A DNA stretch of 64,000 nt from DATAOG01 sp963753685 (GCA_963753685.1 CAVWDE010000019.1:124001-188000); one strand, 5' to 3'; positions 8,714 to 18,896 are shown, numbered from the stretch's first letter. Notes: generated by a model not told the origin, from the letters alone. Numbers and translations: made by a program.

Positions 8714-11700
8714 TCACGCGTCCACGGTGCCGGTGCGCACGAAGCGGCGCAGCACGTCGCAGAACTCCTGGGTCGCCGTGAACAGCGGCACGTGGCCGTA
8801 GCCTTCGAAGGCGTAGAGCTGCGCGCCCGGGATGTGCGCGGCCAGGTATTCCGCCGCCGCGAACGGCACCTGGCGGTCCTCGGTGCCGTGGGCGATCAGG
8901 GTCGGCACCCGGACCGCGGGCAGCAGCGGCCGGATGTCCATCTCGGGGTCGCGGTCGTAGAAGCTGAGCGCGGTCTCGCGCGGCATCTCGAGCCATCGGT
9001 TCAGGCGGCTGGCCGCCAGATCCGCGACGTCGGGCTCGGAAAAGACCCGGCCGATGTGATAGCGCATCAGGCCTTCGAAGTCGCCCTCGGCCAGAAAAGC
9101 GGCGGTCGCGTTCAGATACTCGGGACGTCCCGCCGGACTGTCGCTGGTGCCGATGTCGGTCGGCGCTCCGATCAGAACCAGCCGGCGGATCAGTCCCGGG
9201 TGCGACTGGGCGAGCCGGACCAGGAGGTTGCTGCCGCGCGAGATGCCGACGCCGGTGACGGCGCCGACGCCGGCCTGCTCGATCACGGCGCGCACGTCGA
9301 GGGCGTGCTGGGTGAGGCCATAGGGACGCTGCAGCGGGTCCGAGGAGCCGGTGCCGCGCGGGTCGATGGTGACGATCCGGAACTCCTGGCACAGCCGCTC
9401 GACGAGGGGCTGAAACACCTCGAGGCCATAGACGACCGGATTGACGAACAGGAGCGTCTCGTCGCCGCCGCCGTGCAGGTAGTAGGCGATCCGTGCGCCG
9501 TCGCGGATCGCCATGCCCGGCCGGTGCCGCTTGCTCTCGATGCGCTGGCGCCGCTCGCCTTCGGCGGCCAGCGCGATCGCGGCGTCGTAGCTCCGGTTGG
9601 CGACCTCGAGCTCGCCGAGCAGGCTGTGCAGGTCGCCCTGGAGCTCGAGCGCCTGCGCGTGCGCGGCTTCGAGCGCCGGATCGCGCTCGCTGATCGCGCC
9701 GGCCCTTCTGCGCGAACTCCAGGGCGGTCGCATAGGTATAGCGCCGCTTCGCCTTGTCCGCCGCGCGCAGGCAATAGTCGGCAGCCTGCGGCCACAGGGC
9801 GGCCTGCTCGAAATGGTGCGCGAGGGTCTCGACGACCTCGTCGAGGTGACTCTTCGTGGCGCGCCTCGAGGGCTTCGGCGACGCGCGCGTGCAGCCCCCG
9901 GCGGCTCTCGTGGAGCAGGCCGTCGTAGGTGACGCGCCGGGTGAGCCCGTGCCGGAAGGCGTAGGCGATGTCCGGGAACAGCCGCGCTTCGTACAGGAGC
10001 TCGCGGGCTCTGAGCCCGGCCAGCGCGGCGTGCAGCTCGTCCGCGGGCAACTCGGACAGGGCCTCCAGCAGCGTCAGCGGCACGTCCTCGCCGATCACCG
10101 CGGCGAGCTGCAGGACCGACTTCTCCGCCGTGCCGAGCCGGTCGATCCGGGCTGCGATGATCGCGGCGACGCTCGCCGGGACCTCGATCTCGCCGGGTTC
10201 GCGGACCAGGCGGCAGGCGCCGCGCGCGCCGGCCAGAACGCCCGCATCGAGAAGGTTGCGCACGCTTTCCTCGAGGAACAGGGGGTTGCCCTCGCTCGCC
10301 ACCAGGAGCCGCTGCCTGAGCCCGGCGAGCCCGCGGTCGTCGCCGAGCAGGCTCGAGAGCAGCTTTCGGCGCCGGCCGCGGCCAAGGGGTCGATCCGCAG
10401 CTGCGTGTAATGGGCCCGGCTGCCCCAGCCGTGCCGGTATTCGGGGCGGTAGTTGACCAGCAGCAGGATGCGGCAGGTCGGCAGGCTCTCGACCAGGCTG
10501 TCGAGCAGCGCCTGGGTCTCGCCGTCGATCCAGTGCAGGTCCTCGAGGATCAGGGCGAGCGGCTGGCGCTGGCTTTCGCGCACCAGCAACCCCTTGAGGC
10601 CGTCGAGGGTCCGCCGTCGCCGCTGGGGCGGGCCGAGCGCCTGCCAGGCGGCGTCCTCGACCGGCAGATCGAGCAGCGCCAGCAGCGCCGGCAGGACCGG
10701 CTTCAGCGCCTCGTCCAGCATCAAGACCTTGCCCAGGACCTTCTCGGCGCTGCGCCGCCGGTCGTCGCCGGGCGCGATGTCGAAGTAGGCCTTGAGCAGA
10801 TCGATGACCGGCGCCCAGGAGCTGGCGCGCCCCGAGGACACCGAGGTGCCCTCCAGGACCAGCCACGGGCGCATCCGGGAGCCGTGCGTGAGCTCGTAGA
10901 ACAAGCGCGACTTGCCGACCCCGGGATCGCCGACCAGGGCGACCATCTGGCCCTGTCCGGCGGCGGCCAGCTCGCGCGCCCGCTCGAGCGTCGCGAGCTC
11001 GTCCTGGCGGCCGACGAAGGGCGTGAGGCCGCGCCCGGCGGCTGCCTGGAGACGCGTGCGCGCCGCGCCGACGCCCGCCAGATCGAACGCCTCGATCGGC
11101 TGCGACAGGCCCTTGACCGGCACCCGCCCGAGCGCCCGCAGGTCCAGGAAGCCCTCGGCGAGGCGGGCGGTCGCCGCGGTCAGCCGGACGGTGCCGGGGC
11201 TCGCCAGCTGCTCCATGCGGCTCGCGAGGTGGACGGTCGGGCCGATCGCGTCGTAGTCCATGCTGAGGTCGTTGCCGATCGCGCGGACCACCACCTCGCC
11301 CGAATGCAGGCCGACCCGCGCGCTGACCTCGAGGCCATGGCTCTGGCGCATGCGCTCGGCCTGACCCGCCATCGCCTTCTGAATCGCGAGCGCGGCATAG
11401 CAGGCGCGCACCGCATGGTCCTCATGCGCGATCGGCGCCCCGAACAGCGCCATGATGCCATCGCCCAGCACCTTGTTGACCATGCCTTCGTAGCGATGCA
11501 CGGCGGTCATCATGGCGCCGATCGCGGCATCCAGGATCCGGCGGGCGTCCTCGGGATCGAGCGTCTCGATCAGGGCGAGCGAACCCTTGACGTCGGCGAA
11601 CAGCACCGTGACCTGCTTGCGCTCGCCTTCGAGGGCGGCGCGCGCCCCGAGGATGCGCGCGGCCAGGTGGCGGGGGGTGTAGGCCTCGGGCATCGGATCG

Positions 11701-11906
11701 ACAGGTAGCGAACGCGCACCGCCGTCCGGGCCGAGATCGGCGATCGCCGCGAGCAACCGCTTGCGATGGCCGAACGATGCGATGCCGAGCTCCTTGAGGT
11801 CGTCCGCGGTCAGGCCGCGCAACAGCTCGCCATCGATGTGGTTCGAGGCGAAGACCTCATGATATTGGCCGAGACCCAGGCCTTCCAGCCAAGCGCCGAC
11901 GTCCAT
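8714..11906 (-). pseudogene. SAM / class III cyclase / AAA-ATPase / alpha-beta hydrolase fusion, interrupted by three frameshifts
   Basis: The gene starts at ATG 11906 (MDVGAWLEGLGLGQYHEVF). Domains in order: a SAM domain (~1-65); a class III cyclase domain with VLFADVKGS and VLGDGIMALFGAP carrying the metal Asp residues; and an AAA/ORC-type ATPase with FVGRQDE and GDPGVGKS (Walker A). Helical repeats follow, then an alpha/beta hydrolase with GISRGSN as nucleophile elbow, DPRGTGSSDP, and the C-terminal Asp/His in HGTEDRQVP and GYGHVPL. The reading frame changes near 10364-10366 (a run of A's on the coding strand), near 9849 and near 9694-9710. Family sequence continues cleanly across each shift, so sequencing indels are as likely as true decay. 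If intact it would be about 1060 residues. The hydrolase alone could still be read from an internal start near 9510. Confidence 0.85.
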
Positions 11907-12015
11907 GGCGCATCTCCCACCGGTTTCAGTATAACAAGCCTGGGGCGCCTTGGACAAACTGTACGTGGCCGCGTAGTCTCGGCGGCCAACCGAAATCAGG
12001 GGAGAGGAACGAGCC

Positions 12016-12369
12016 ATGAGCATCAAGCGGGTCGACGTCGGGCCGCGGATGAGCCAGATGGTGGTCCACGGCGATACGGTCTATCTGGCCGGCCAGGTCG
12101 CGCGCAACGCGGGCGGCAAGTCGGTGGCCGAGCAGACCAAGGACATCCTCGGGCTGATCGACGGCCTCCTGGCCCAGGCCGGGACCGACAAATCCAAGCT
12201 CTTGTCCGCCAACATCTGGCTCACCGACGTCAAGACCTTCGACGAGATGAACAAGGTCTGGGATGCCTGGGTCGCACCCGGCAATCCGCCGTGTCGGGCG
12301 TGCGTCGAGAGCAAGCTCGCACTGCCTCAATACAATGTCGAGATCATGGTGACCGCAGCGCGCGACTGA
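12016..12369 (+). CDS. RidA family reactive-imine deaminase
   Basis: A 117-residue RidA/YjgF/UK114 protein, a trimeric cytosolic enzyme family that hydrolyses reactive enamines/imines released by amino-acid-oxidising and PLP enzymes. It has the family core LAGQVA near residue 27 and the substrate-carboxylate Arg in PCRACVES near residue 97. The stop is 9 bp before a DadA-like amino-acid oxidase, and that pairing makes sense because the oxidase produces 2-imino acids. A GGGGAGAGG ribosome-binding site precedes the ATG. Confidence 0.95.
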   Translation: MSIKRVDVGPRMSQMVVHGDTVYLAGQVARNAGGKSVAEQTKDILGLIDGLLAQAGTDKSKLLSANIWLTDVKTFDEMNKVWDAWVAPGNPPCRACVESKLALPQYNVEIMVTAARD

Positions 12370-12378
12370 CGGGCTGCC

Positions 12379-13624
12379 ATGCATGTCCTGATCCTGGGTG
12401 CTGGCGTCGCGGGCGTCACCGCCGCCTGGCAGCTGCTCGAGGACGGCCACGAGGTGACGGTGATCGACCGCCACCCCGAGGCGGCGTCCGAGACCAGCTT
12501 TGCCAACGCCGGTCTGGTGGCGCCCGGCCACGCCTTCGCCTGGGCCTCGCCCAAAGCCGCAAAGATCCTGCTCAAGTCATTGTTCCAGAAGGACCAGCCG
12601 CTCCGGTTCCGCTTCCGGGCCGAGCCTGCGCTCCTGCGCTGGTCGCTGCAGTTCCTGGCCCAGTGCACGAGCGAGCGAGCGCGTCGCAACACGCGCATCA
12701 AGCACCGGCTCTGCCGCTATGCCCAGGCGGCGCTCCAGGACGTCGTCGCCCGGACCGGGGTCGCCTACGACGGCGAGCGCCGCGGCGTGCTCTATCTGCA
12801 CCGCTCGCAGGCGACCCTCGATCGGGGCGCCGCCAACATGCGGATCCTGCAGGAGGCCGGGCAGGAGCTCGAGGTCATCGATCGCGACCGGGTCGCCGAG
12901 ATCGATCCGGCGCTGGCGCCCGCCAAGGACAAGGTCGCGGGCGCGATCTACAGTCCGGGCGACGAGAGCGGCGATGCCTGCAAGTTCACCCGCGCGCTCG
13001 CTGACCTGTGCGCAGGGCGCGGCGCCAGCTTCCGCTATGGCACCAAAATCCGGGCGATTGAGGCGAGCGGCGATCGGGTCGAGCGGGTCCTGACCGACCG
13101 GGGCGAGCTTGGCGCCGACCTTTACCTTTTGGCCTGCGGCTGCGACAGCCCGCTGCTCACGCAGCGGGCTCGGCGAGCGGCTCTCGGTCTACCCGATCAA
13201 GGGCTATTCGGTGACCTTCCCGATCGCTGGCGCCAACAATCCGCCGACCGTCGGCGGGGTCGACGAGGACAATCTCTGCGCCTACGTCCGGCTCGGCGAT
13301 CGGGTGCGCTCGACCGCGGTCGCGGAGTTCGCGGGCTACGATACCGGCCACACGCCTGCCGACTTCCGCAGCATGTTCGCGGCGCTCCGGGATCTGTTCC
13401 CGAGCGGCGCCGACTATGCGAGGCCCGAGTATTGGGCCTGTCTGCGGCCGATGACGCCCGAGGGCACGCCGGTGCTCGGCCGCGGCCGGTTCAGGAATCT
13501 CTACTACAACACCGGCCACGGCCACATGGGCTGGACCATGGCCTGCGGCACGGCGCGGATCACCGCCGACCTGATCGCCGGCCGCAGCCCCGACCTGCCG
13601 CTCGAGGGTTTGACGCTGCGTTAG
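12379..13624 (+). pseudogene. DadA-like D-amino-acid dehydrogenase/oxidase, one frameshift
   Basis: FAD-dependent DAO-family oxidoreductase of about 415 residues. The N-terminus begins MHVLILGAGVAGVTAAWQLL, a textbook FAD Rossmann fold followed by VIDRHPEAASETSFANAG, which is the D-amino-acid dehydrogenase small-subunit signature. Near 13155-13165 the frame shifts. Beyond it the second frame supplies LSVYPIKGYSVTF, the RPMTPEGTPVLG strand and the YYNTGHGHMGWTMACG FAD-binding end, all in correct DadA order. The join falls in a GC-rich stretch, so a one-base sequence error is plausible. The likely reaction is oxidative deamination of D-amino acids to 2-oxo acids, coupled to the RidA gene immediately upstream. 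Confidence 0.88.
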
Positions 13625-13687
13625 CCAAACATAGATCTATGGCGCGGGGCGCTTGAGAAGCCCTGGCACGAACGGGGAGGTGGAGGG

Positions 13688-14323
13688 ATGGCGCGCGTCG
13701 AGTGGGAGATCCGGGGACCGGAGCTCGCGAGCTGCAATTGCGACTGGGGCTGTCCCTGTCAGTTCAACGCGCTGCCGACCCATGGCCATTGCCGGGCCGC
13801 GGTCGCGATGCGGATCGAGCGCGGCCATTTCGGCGACGTTGCGCTCGACGGGCTGGTCTGGGCCGGCATGTTCGCCTGGCCCGGCCCGATCCACGAGGGC
13901 AAGGGCGAAGCCCAGCCGGTGCTCGACGAGCGCGCGGACGCCGGTCAGCGCGAGGCGATCCTGAAGATCCTGGCCGGCGAGGAGACCGAGCCCGGGGCCA
14001 CGATCTTCAATGTCTTCGCGGCCGTGATCGATACCGTCCACGAGCCCCTGGTGAAGGCGATCGAGTTCGAGCTCGACATCGAGGCGCGCACCGGCCGGTT
14101 TGCCATCCCGGGCCTGATCGAGACGGTCGGCGAGCCGATCCGCAACCCGGTCACCGGCGAGCCGCACCGGGCGCGGGTGGTGTTGCCCCATGGCTTCGAA
14201 TACAGCGAGGCCGAGTTCGGCAGCTCAACGACCAAGGCCACCGGCAAGGTGCCGCTGGACTGGACGCGCGGCCACGGCCATTTCGCGATGCTGCACCTGA
14301 CCGGCAACGGTCCGGTCCGCTGA
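13688..14323 (+). CDS. DUF1326 domain-containing protein (copy 1)
   Basis: A 211-residue protein of the DUF1326 family. The family Cys cluster SCNCDWGCPCQFN lies at residues ~15-27, a C-x-C-x3-C-x-C arrangement suited to metal or redox chemistry. It has no signal peptide or membrane segment. It is a paralogue of the gene at 14910: both share the opening I-x-GP-x-ASCNCD, the GHFG-x-x-x-LDGLV block, and the IRNPVTG-x-PHRA block near residue 155. The biochemical function of DUF1326 is not established. Neighbouring DUF6524-like and DUF2182 membrane proteins suggest a membrane-linked metal-handling unit. Confidence 0.9.
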   Translation: MARVEWEIRGPELASCNCDWGCPCQFNALPTHGHCRAAVAMRIERGHFGDVALDGLVWAGMFAWPGPIHEGKGEAQPVLDERADAGQREAILKILAGEETEPGATIFNVFAAVIDTVHEPLVKAIEFELDIEARTGRFAIPGLIETVGEPIRNPVTGEPHRARVVLPHGFEYSEAEFGSSTTKATGKVPLDWTRGHGHFAMLHLTGNGPVR

Positions 14324-14345
14324 GGCGCACGGACGGCGGCGGCGC

Positions 14346-14771
14346 TCAGTTGTCGTCGATCCGGTCGACGTCGATCTGGCCCGACATGCGTCGACTGATA
14401 TGCGCCCAGGACATGCCGATCGCGAGGATGGTCGCGACCACCACCAGGAGCAGCCAGGTCATCAGAGTCGTCTGGTGCGGGTCGAGCCAGCCGTAGAAGA
14501 TCAAGACCCAGAGCGCCGCGGCGAAGAACAGCGCCGCCAGAAACAGCCCGAGAGCGCCGATCGCACGCCAGGTCGAGAGCAGAAAGATCACGTAGAGGAT
14601 CAGCAGGACCACGCCGGCGAGCGCTTTGAGCGGCATGTTGTCGCCCGGCCAGTCCGCGAGCAGCCAGTTGACGTAGGACCAGGAGGTCGGATTGAAGGTC
14701 ACCAGCACCAGGGCCAGCGCGGCCAGCCACCGGGTGAGGAAACCGCCCGCGGTGAATTCTGCCTGTGCCAT
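14346..14771 (-). CDS. Four-helix membrane protein, DUF6524-like
   Basis: A 141-residue integral membrane protein starting MAQAEFTAGGFLTRWLAALALV. Four hydrophobic segments are visible at ~12-30, ~48-68, ~75-95 and ~103-122, with a conserved-looking TFNPTSWSYVNWL loop after the first and a Trp/Pro-rich FYGWLDPHQTT loop before the last. It matches the size and N-terminal pattern of the DUF6524 family as I know it. Function unknown. It is antisense in orientation to the two DUF1326 genes that flank it. Confidence 0.75.
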   Translation of the reverse strand: MAQAEFTAGGFLTRWLAALALVLVTFNPTSWSYVNWLLADWPGDNMPLKALAGVVLLILYVIFLLSTWRAIGALGLFLAALFFAAALWVLIFYGWLDPHQTTLMTWLLLVVVATILAIGMSWAHISRRMSGQIDVDRIDDN

Positions 14772-14909
14772 CGACCCTCGTCGCCTGGGATCTGCTGGAT
14801 CGCTACATAGCGCCGCCGTTCGCCTGTGAAAAGCAGGTTCGAGCTTGCGCGCTCGCGGCTCGACGGAGTCCCGGACAGAAGCTAAGATCCCTGCCCAAGG
14901 GAGATTGCC

Positions 14910-15548
14910 ATGGCCTACATCGACTGGCTGATCAAGGGGCCCAAGATCGCGTCCTGCAATTGCGACTACGGCTGTCCCTGCGAATTCAACGGCCGCCCGA
15001 CGCGGGGCGTATGCGAAGGGCTCGAGGCGCATCTGATCGAGGAGGGCCATTTCGGCGAGCTCCGTCTCGATGGCCTGGTGATCGCCGCCCGCTATCGCTG
15101 GCCGGGCCCGGTGCACGAGGGCGGCGGCACCGTCGAGGGCATCATCGACGAGCGTGCGAGCCCGGCGCAGCGCGACGCCCTGCTCACGATCCTGGGCGGC
15201 AAGGAGCAGGCCCCGACCACCGTCTACAACATCTATGGTGCGACCGTCGCGCGCGAGCTCGAGCCGGTGTTCGCGCCGATCACGTTTGCCTGCGACCTCG
15301 CGGCGCGCACGGGCAGGCTCGAGGTCCCGGGCGTGATGGCGCTCGCCATCGAGCCGATCAGGAACCCGGTCACCGGCCGGCCGCATCGGGCGCAGATCCG
15401 CCTGCCCGAGGGCTTCGAGTTCCGCGAGGCCGAGGTGGCGAGCGGCAGCTTCACGGGCGAGGGCGACGAGCTCGCGTTTGCGAACCGGGACTGCTACGCC
15501 TGCCTGACCCACGTCGCCTACGGTCCCTACGGGATCGTCGAGGGCTGA
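14910..15548 (+). CDS. DUF1326 domain-containing protein (copy 2)
   Basis: A 212-residue paralogue of the gene at 13688, with the same Cys cluster SCNCDYGCPCEFN at residues ~15-27. Unlike copy 1 it ends with an extra pair of cysteines (NRDCYACLTH) near residue 196. The stop is 3 bp before the DUF2182 gene, so the two are almost certainly co-transcribed and translationally coupled. DUF1326 and DUF2182 are frequent neighbours in alphaproteobacteria, which supports a joint function. Confidence 0.92.
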   Translation: MAYIDWLIKGPKIASCNCDYGCPCEFNGRPTRGVCEGLEAHLIEEGHFGELRLDGLVIAARYRWPGPVHEGGGTVEGIIDERASPAQRDALLTILGGKEQAPTTVYNIYGATVARELEPVFAPITFACDLAARTGRLEVPGVMALAIEPIRNPVTGRPHRAQIRLPEGFEFREAEVASGSFTGEGDELAFANRDCYACLTHVAYGPYGIVEG

Positions 15549-15551
15549 CCG

Positions 15552-16421
15552 ATGGCCCGGAACACGGCCGAGCGCACCGTCGACGGCGAAGCGATCCTGC
15601 CGCTGATCCTGCGCCGCGACCGGCTGCCGGCGCTGGTCGGCCTGGGCGGGGTCACGGTCGTCGCCTGGATCTATCTGGTCTGGCTGGCGGTCGGTATGCG
15701 CGCCATGGGCGGCATGGACAGCGGCGTGTCGGCAGGCGGCATGAGCGGCATGCCCGGGACGTCGGCGGGCGGCATGGCCGGGATGGCGATGCCGGCGCTG
15801 CAAGCGTGGACCGCGGGCTATTTTGTCCTGATGTTCCTGATGTGGGCGGTGATGATGGTCGGCATGATGCTGCCGAGTGCGGCGCCGATGATCCTGCTCT
15901 ACGACCGGGTGCGCGAACGTCAGGAGGCCAAGGGGGCAAGCCTCGCCGCCACCGGCGTGTTTGCGCTCGGCTATCTGGCCGCCTGGGCGCTGTTCAGCCT
16001 GGCCGCCGTGATCGCCCAATGGGTCCTCGAACAGGCGGCGCTCTTGTCGCCGATGATGGTCAGCGCCAGCCCGTGGCTGGGCGGTGGCCTTTTGATCCTG
16101 GCCGGGATCTACCAGTGGACGCCGCTCAAGAACGCCTGCCTGGTGCATTGCCGGGCGCCGATCACCTTCCTTGCCCACCACTGGCGCCCAGGTTCCGCGG
16201 GCGCCTTCCGGATGGGCCTGCACCACGGCCTGTTCTGCGTCGGCTGCTGCTGGGTGCTGATGGCGCTCCTGTTCGTGTTCGGGGTCATGAACCTGCTCTG
16301 GATCGCAGCGCTTGCGATCTTCGTGCTGTTGGAAAAGATCCTGCCGCGCGGCGATCTGGTCGGACGCGCGAGCGGCGGCCTGATGATCGCGGCCGGACTC
16401 TGGCTGATGCTGGCCGGGTGA
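15552..16421 (+). CDS. DUF2182 predicted metal-binding integral membrane protein
   Basis: A 289-residue multi-pass membrane protein. A Met/Gly-rich stretch at ~50-80 (GGMDSGVS, GGMSGMPG, GGMAGMAM) looks like a soft-metal-binding loop. It is followed by the family core MFLMWAVMMVGMMLPSA and later LKNACLVHC and GLHHGLFCVGCCWVLM. The Met-rich loop and paired Cys/His suggest copper or a similar metal. The family's role is not established. It lies 3 bp downstream of DUF1326 copy 2 and shares a 4-base GTGA overlap with the next gene, so at least three genes are coupled. Confidence 0.92.
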   Translation: MARNTAERTVDGEAILPLILRRDRLPALVGLGGVTVVAWIYLVWLAVGMRAMGGMDSGVSAGGMSGMPGTSAGGMAGMAMPALQAWTAGYFVLMFLMWAVMMVGMMLPSAAPMILLYDRVRERQEAKGASLAATGVFALGYLAAWALFSLAAVIAQWVLEQAALLSPMMVSASPWLGGGLLILAGIYQWTPLKNACLVHCRAPITFLAHHWRPGSAGAFRMGLHHGLFCVGCCWVLMALLFVFGVMNLLWIAALAIFVLLEKILPRGDLVGRASGGLMIAAGLWLMLAG

Positions 16422-17226
16422 GGCGGCCGCGGACATGGCGACCCGAACTCGACGACCTCCGGATCAACGAGCAGCAGCTCCCGCATTGTCTCGATCGCGG
16501 CATCGCCGAGCGCGCGGCGATCGGCTTGATCGTGCTCGCGACCGATCAGACCCTGGAGCACGAATGCCGCCGGCTCCTGGATCTGCCGGGGGTCGCCTTC
16601 TACGAGAGCCGGATCCTGAACGAGGCCGCGATCACGCCCGCGACGCTCAAGGCCATGGAGGCGCGCCTGGCCGAGGCGGCCGGGCTGATCCTGCCGGGCC
16701 TGCCGCTCGATGTCGTGGGCTTCGGCTGCACCTCGGCCTCGATGGTGATCGGCGAGGAACGGGTGTTCGAGCTGATCCGGAGCGTGCGCCCGGAGATCGC
16801 CTGCACGACCCCGATCACCGCCGCCTTCGCGGCCTTCCGGGCGCTGGATGTGCGGCGGATCGCGCTGCTCACCCCCTATCGGGACGACATCAACCGCTTC
16901 ATGCGGGATTACATCGAAGCGCGCGGCTTCGCGGTCCCGGTGATGGGCTCGTTCAACGAGGAGGACGACCGGCGTGCGGCGCGCATCGATGCCGCCTCGA
17001 TCCGGGACGCAGCACTCCGGCTCGGCCGGATCGGCCGGGGTCGACGGCGTGTTCGTGTCCTGCACCAGCCTGCGCCTGGTCGATGCGGTCGCCGCGATCG
17101 AGGCCGGTCTCGGCAAGCCCGCGACCTCGAGCAACCACGCGCTCGCCTGGCATTGCCTGCGCTGGCCGGCATCGACGAGCCACCGGCCGGCGATTCGGCC
17201 GGCTGTTCGAGCGCGGGCTCGCCTGA
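16418..17226 (+). pseudogene. Asp/Glu racemase superfamily (maleate isomerase / arylmalonate decarboxylase-like), three frameshifts
   Basis: It starts at GTG 16418, overlapping the DUF2182 stop as GTGA (reading MRRPRTWRPELDD). The N-terminal half shows IGLIVLATDQTLEHE, VVGFGCTSASMVIGE with a catalytic-position Cys, and IALLTPYRDDIN. The frame moves near 17025-17040, after which GVDGVFVSCTSLR supplies the second catalytic-position Cys. It moves again near 17160 (LAGIDEPPAG) and near 17193 (FGRLFERGLA and stop). Family order is preserved throughout. These enzymes act on C4 diacids or aryl malonates through two cysteines. It is either decayed or carries uncorrected sequence errors. Confidence 0.8.
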
Positions 17227-17302
17227 GGGCGCGATCCGGCGTCCGCGGCAACCGTCGCCCGCACGCGGTGCTCAGCGGTCAGGGCCACGAGTTCGGTGCG
17301 CG

Positions 17303-17515
17303 CTAGCAGGCGTATTTGTTGCTGTGGGGCTCAACCCGAGCCAGAACCGTCGCCGGCGGCTCCGGCAACTGCACTTCAAGCCACATCGTGACCGGGTGGC
17401 CGGCGACGATCTCGCGGACCGTAGCCATGCTTTCACAGTCGGGCACATCGCTTGCCCCGTAGGCTACCCACCGCTGTTGATCGGATTCCACAGCGATGGC
17501 GATCTTGACTTCCAT
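17303..17515 (-). CDS. Small hypothetical protein, 70 aa
   Basis: A 70-residue soluble protein (MEVKIAIAVESDQQRWVAYG). A strong ribosome-binding site GGGAGGAG sits 5-6 bases before the ATG. The alternation of short strands (KIAIAVE, RWVAYGA, TMWLEVQL, ATVLARVE) suggests a small beta domain, perhaps with a helix at SMATVREIVAG. Not recognised. It may be expressed alone; both flanking intervals lack obvious partners. Confidence 0.65.
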   Translation of the reverse strand: MEVKIAIAVESDQQRWVAYGASDVPDCESMATVREIVAGHPVTMWLEVQLPEPPATVLARVEPHSNKYAC

Positions 17516-17831
17516 GGCGACTCCTCCCTCTCAGAGAAAGACCGATGACCTGACCCCACCGGCCGCACCGGGGCGAGCTGCGGCCAGGCGATCTCCGGCA
17601 GGAGATTGCGCAGCGTCGCGTCCGTAAGATGCTCGAACTCGCACGAGAATTGTCCATGGGCGGCAACTGCGTCGTTAGCGGCTACCGCCAATCATTTGAC
17701 ATTTCCGGCCATCGCGTCGGCAGGGTGCGCTGCACGAAGGAGGACCGGACGTCGGGGCATCCTTCGGCGTGGCCGGCGACATGCCTGCGTCTGACGGTCG
17801 GCACGGACGCCGGTGTGGAAGGGGGGCTTCT
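17516..17831 (+). other. 316-bp interval without a convincing gene
   Basis: Short open frames exist on both strands but have no ribosome-binding site and no family resemblance. Base composition dips slightly relative to flanking genes around 17620-17700. I see no repeat, hairpin with T-tract or RNA gene. Confidence 0.5.
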
Positions 17832-18896
17832 TTACGCCAGTGGTGGTGGTGATGCCGGCGACTGCGGAGCGTGTAACTCCGCCCGCCACTCCGAGGGCGT
17901 CCGACCGGTCCATCGCCGAAACGCCCGAGTGAACGCGCTGAGGTCGCTGTAGCCGAGCAGGTAGGTGATGCGGCCGAGCGGGAAGGCACGCTCCGCCAGG
18001 TATCTGTCGGCGAGCTGCCGGCGCAGGTCGTCGACCAGCCCGGCCGGCGTCAGGCCGTCTTCGGCCAGCCGCCGCGCCAGGGTCCGGTCGCTCATGCCGA
18101 CGCTGCGGGCCAGGCGGGTCACTCCGACGTGGCCGGTATGGAGGTTCTCGAGGATCCAGCGCTCGGCCCGCGCCACGAGGTCGTCCTTGCCCGCGCGCCG
18201 GGCCAGCACGCCGTCGGCGTAGCGCCGCAGGAGCTCGAGCAGGCGGGCGTCGGCGTTGACGACCGGCGCCGCCAGGGAGGCGGCATCGAGGACCAGCGCA
18301 GAGTGCGGCTGGTCACCCGTCACCGGCACGCCGAGATGGCGCGCCAGCATGGCGCAGGCGGGATCGTGACGCAGCTCGATGCGCACGGGCCGCACCCGGT
18401 GACCGGTGATCGCGTCGCAGATCCGAACCATCAGCGTGACGCCGAACTCGGGCAGCTGCCGGCTGCCCATCCCTTCGGGAGCCGCCGGGGAGAAGAGCAG
18501 CCGCACCTCGTCGGCCTCGCGGCGCAGCTCGCACACATACCCCTCGGTCAGGATCGGAAGATAGCGGCACAGGTTGCGCAGCGCACCGCCCAGATCCTGC
18601 GAATTCAGGGTGACGTAGGCGAGCAGGCCGGCCTCGGTCAGCTCGACCGTCGAGCCCAGCCGGTAGCCGAAGCACGGCTCGCGCAGAGCGCGCGCCGCGT
18701 TCTCGAACAGCGTCACATGGGCATCGAACGGGATCAGCGCGTCGGGCTCGGCCAATTGCTCAGGGCGCAGGCCCACGGCGCTCAGGAGTTCGGAGGCGGC
18801 AAGTCCTGCACGGTCGAGCTCAGCCACCACCCGGCGTGCCCAGACGGCGTCGACGAGGAGCACAAGGGGCTTTCGCGGGCCACGAACCTGGCGCAT
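17832..18896 (-). CDS. AraC-family transcriptional regulator
   Basis: A 354-residue DNA-binding regulator. Residues ~25-205 fit the OruR/ArgR-type ligand domain (arabinose-binding-like domain, PF12625 type), with LPEFGVTLMVRICDAITG as a typical segment. Residues ~250-340 are a double helix-turn-helix: VTRLARSVGMSDRTLARRLA and ITYLLGYSDLSAFTRAFRRW followed by TGRTPSEWR. It lies 57 bp downstream of the phytanoyl-CoA dioxygenase-like gene on the same strand and may regulate that gene and the M20 peptidase. Confidence 0.93.
   Translation of the reverse strand: MRQVRGPRKPLVLLVDAVWARRVVAELDRAGLAASELLSAVGLRPEQLAEPDALIPFDAHVTLFENAARALREPCFGYRLGSTVELTEAGLLAYVTLNSQDLGGALRNLCRYLPILTEGYVCELRREADEVRLLFSPAAPEGMGSRQLPEFGVTLMVRICDAITGHRVRPVRIELRHDPACAMLARHLGVPVTGDQPHSALVLDAASLAAPVVNADARLLELLRRYADGVLARRAGKDDLVARAERWILENLHTGHVGVTRLARSVGMSDRTLARRLAEDGLTPAGLVDDLRRQLADRYLAERAFPLGRITYLLGYSDLSAFTRAFRRWTGRTPSEWRAELHAPQSPASPPPLA

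Noticed and set aside
14765..16417. Long plus-strand frame running into the Asp/Glu racemase-family gene
   Set aside because: This part lies out of frame over the DUF1326 and DUF2182 genes, whose own frames carry the conserved motifs.
17629..17952. 107-codon plus-strand frame
   Set aside because: No ribosome-binding site, no family resemblance, and its end overlaps the 3' end of the AraC gene.
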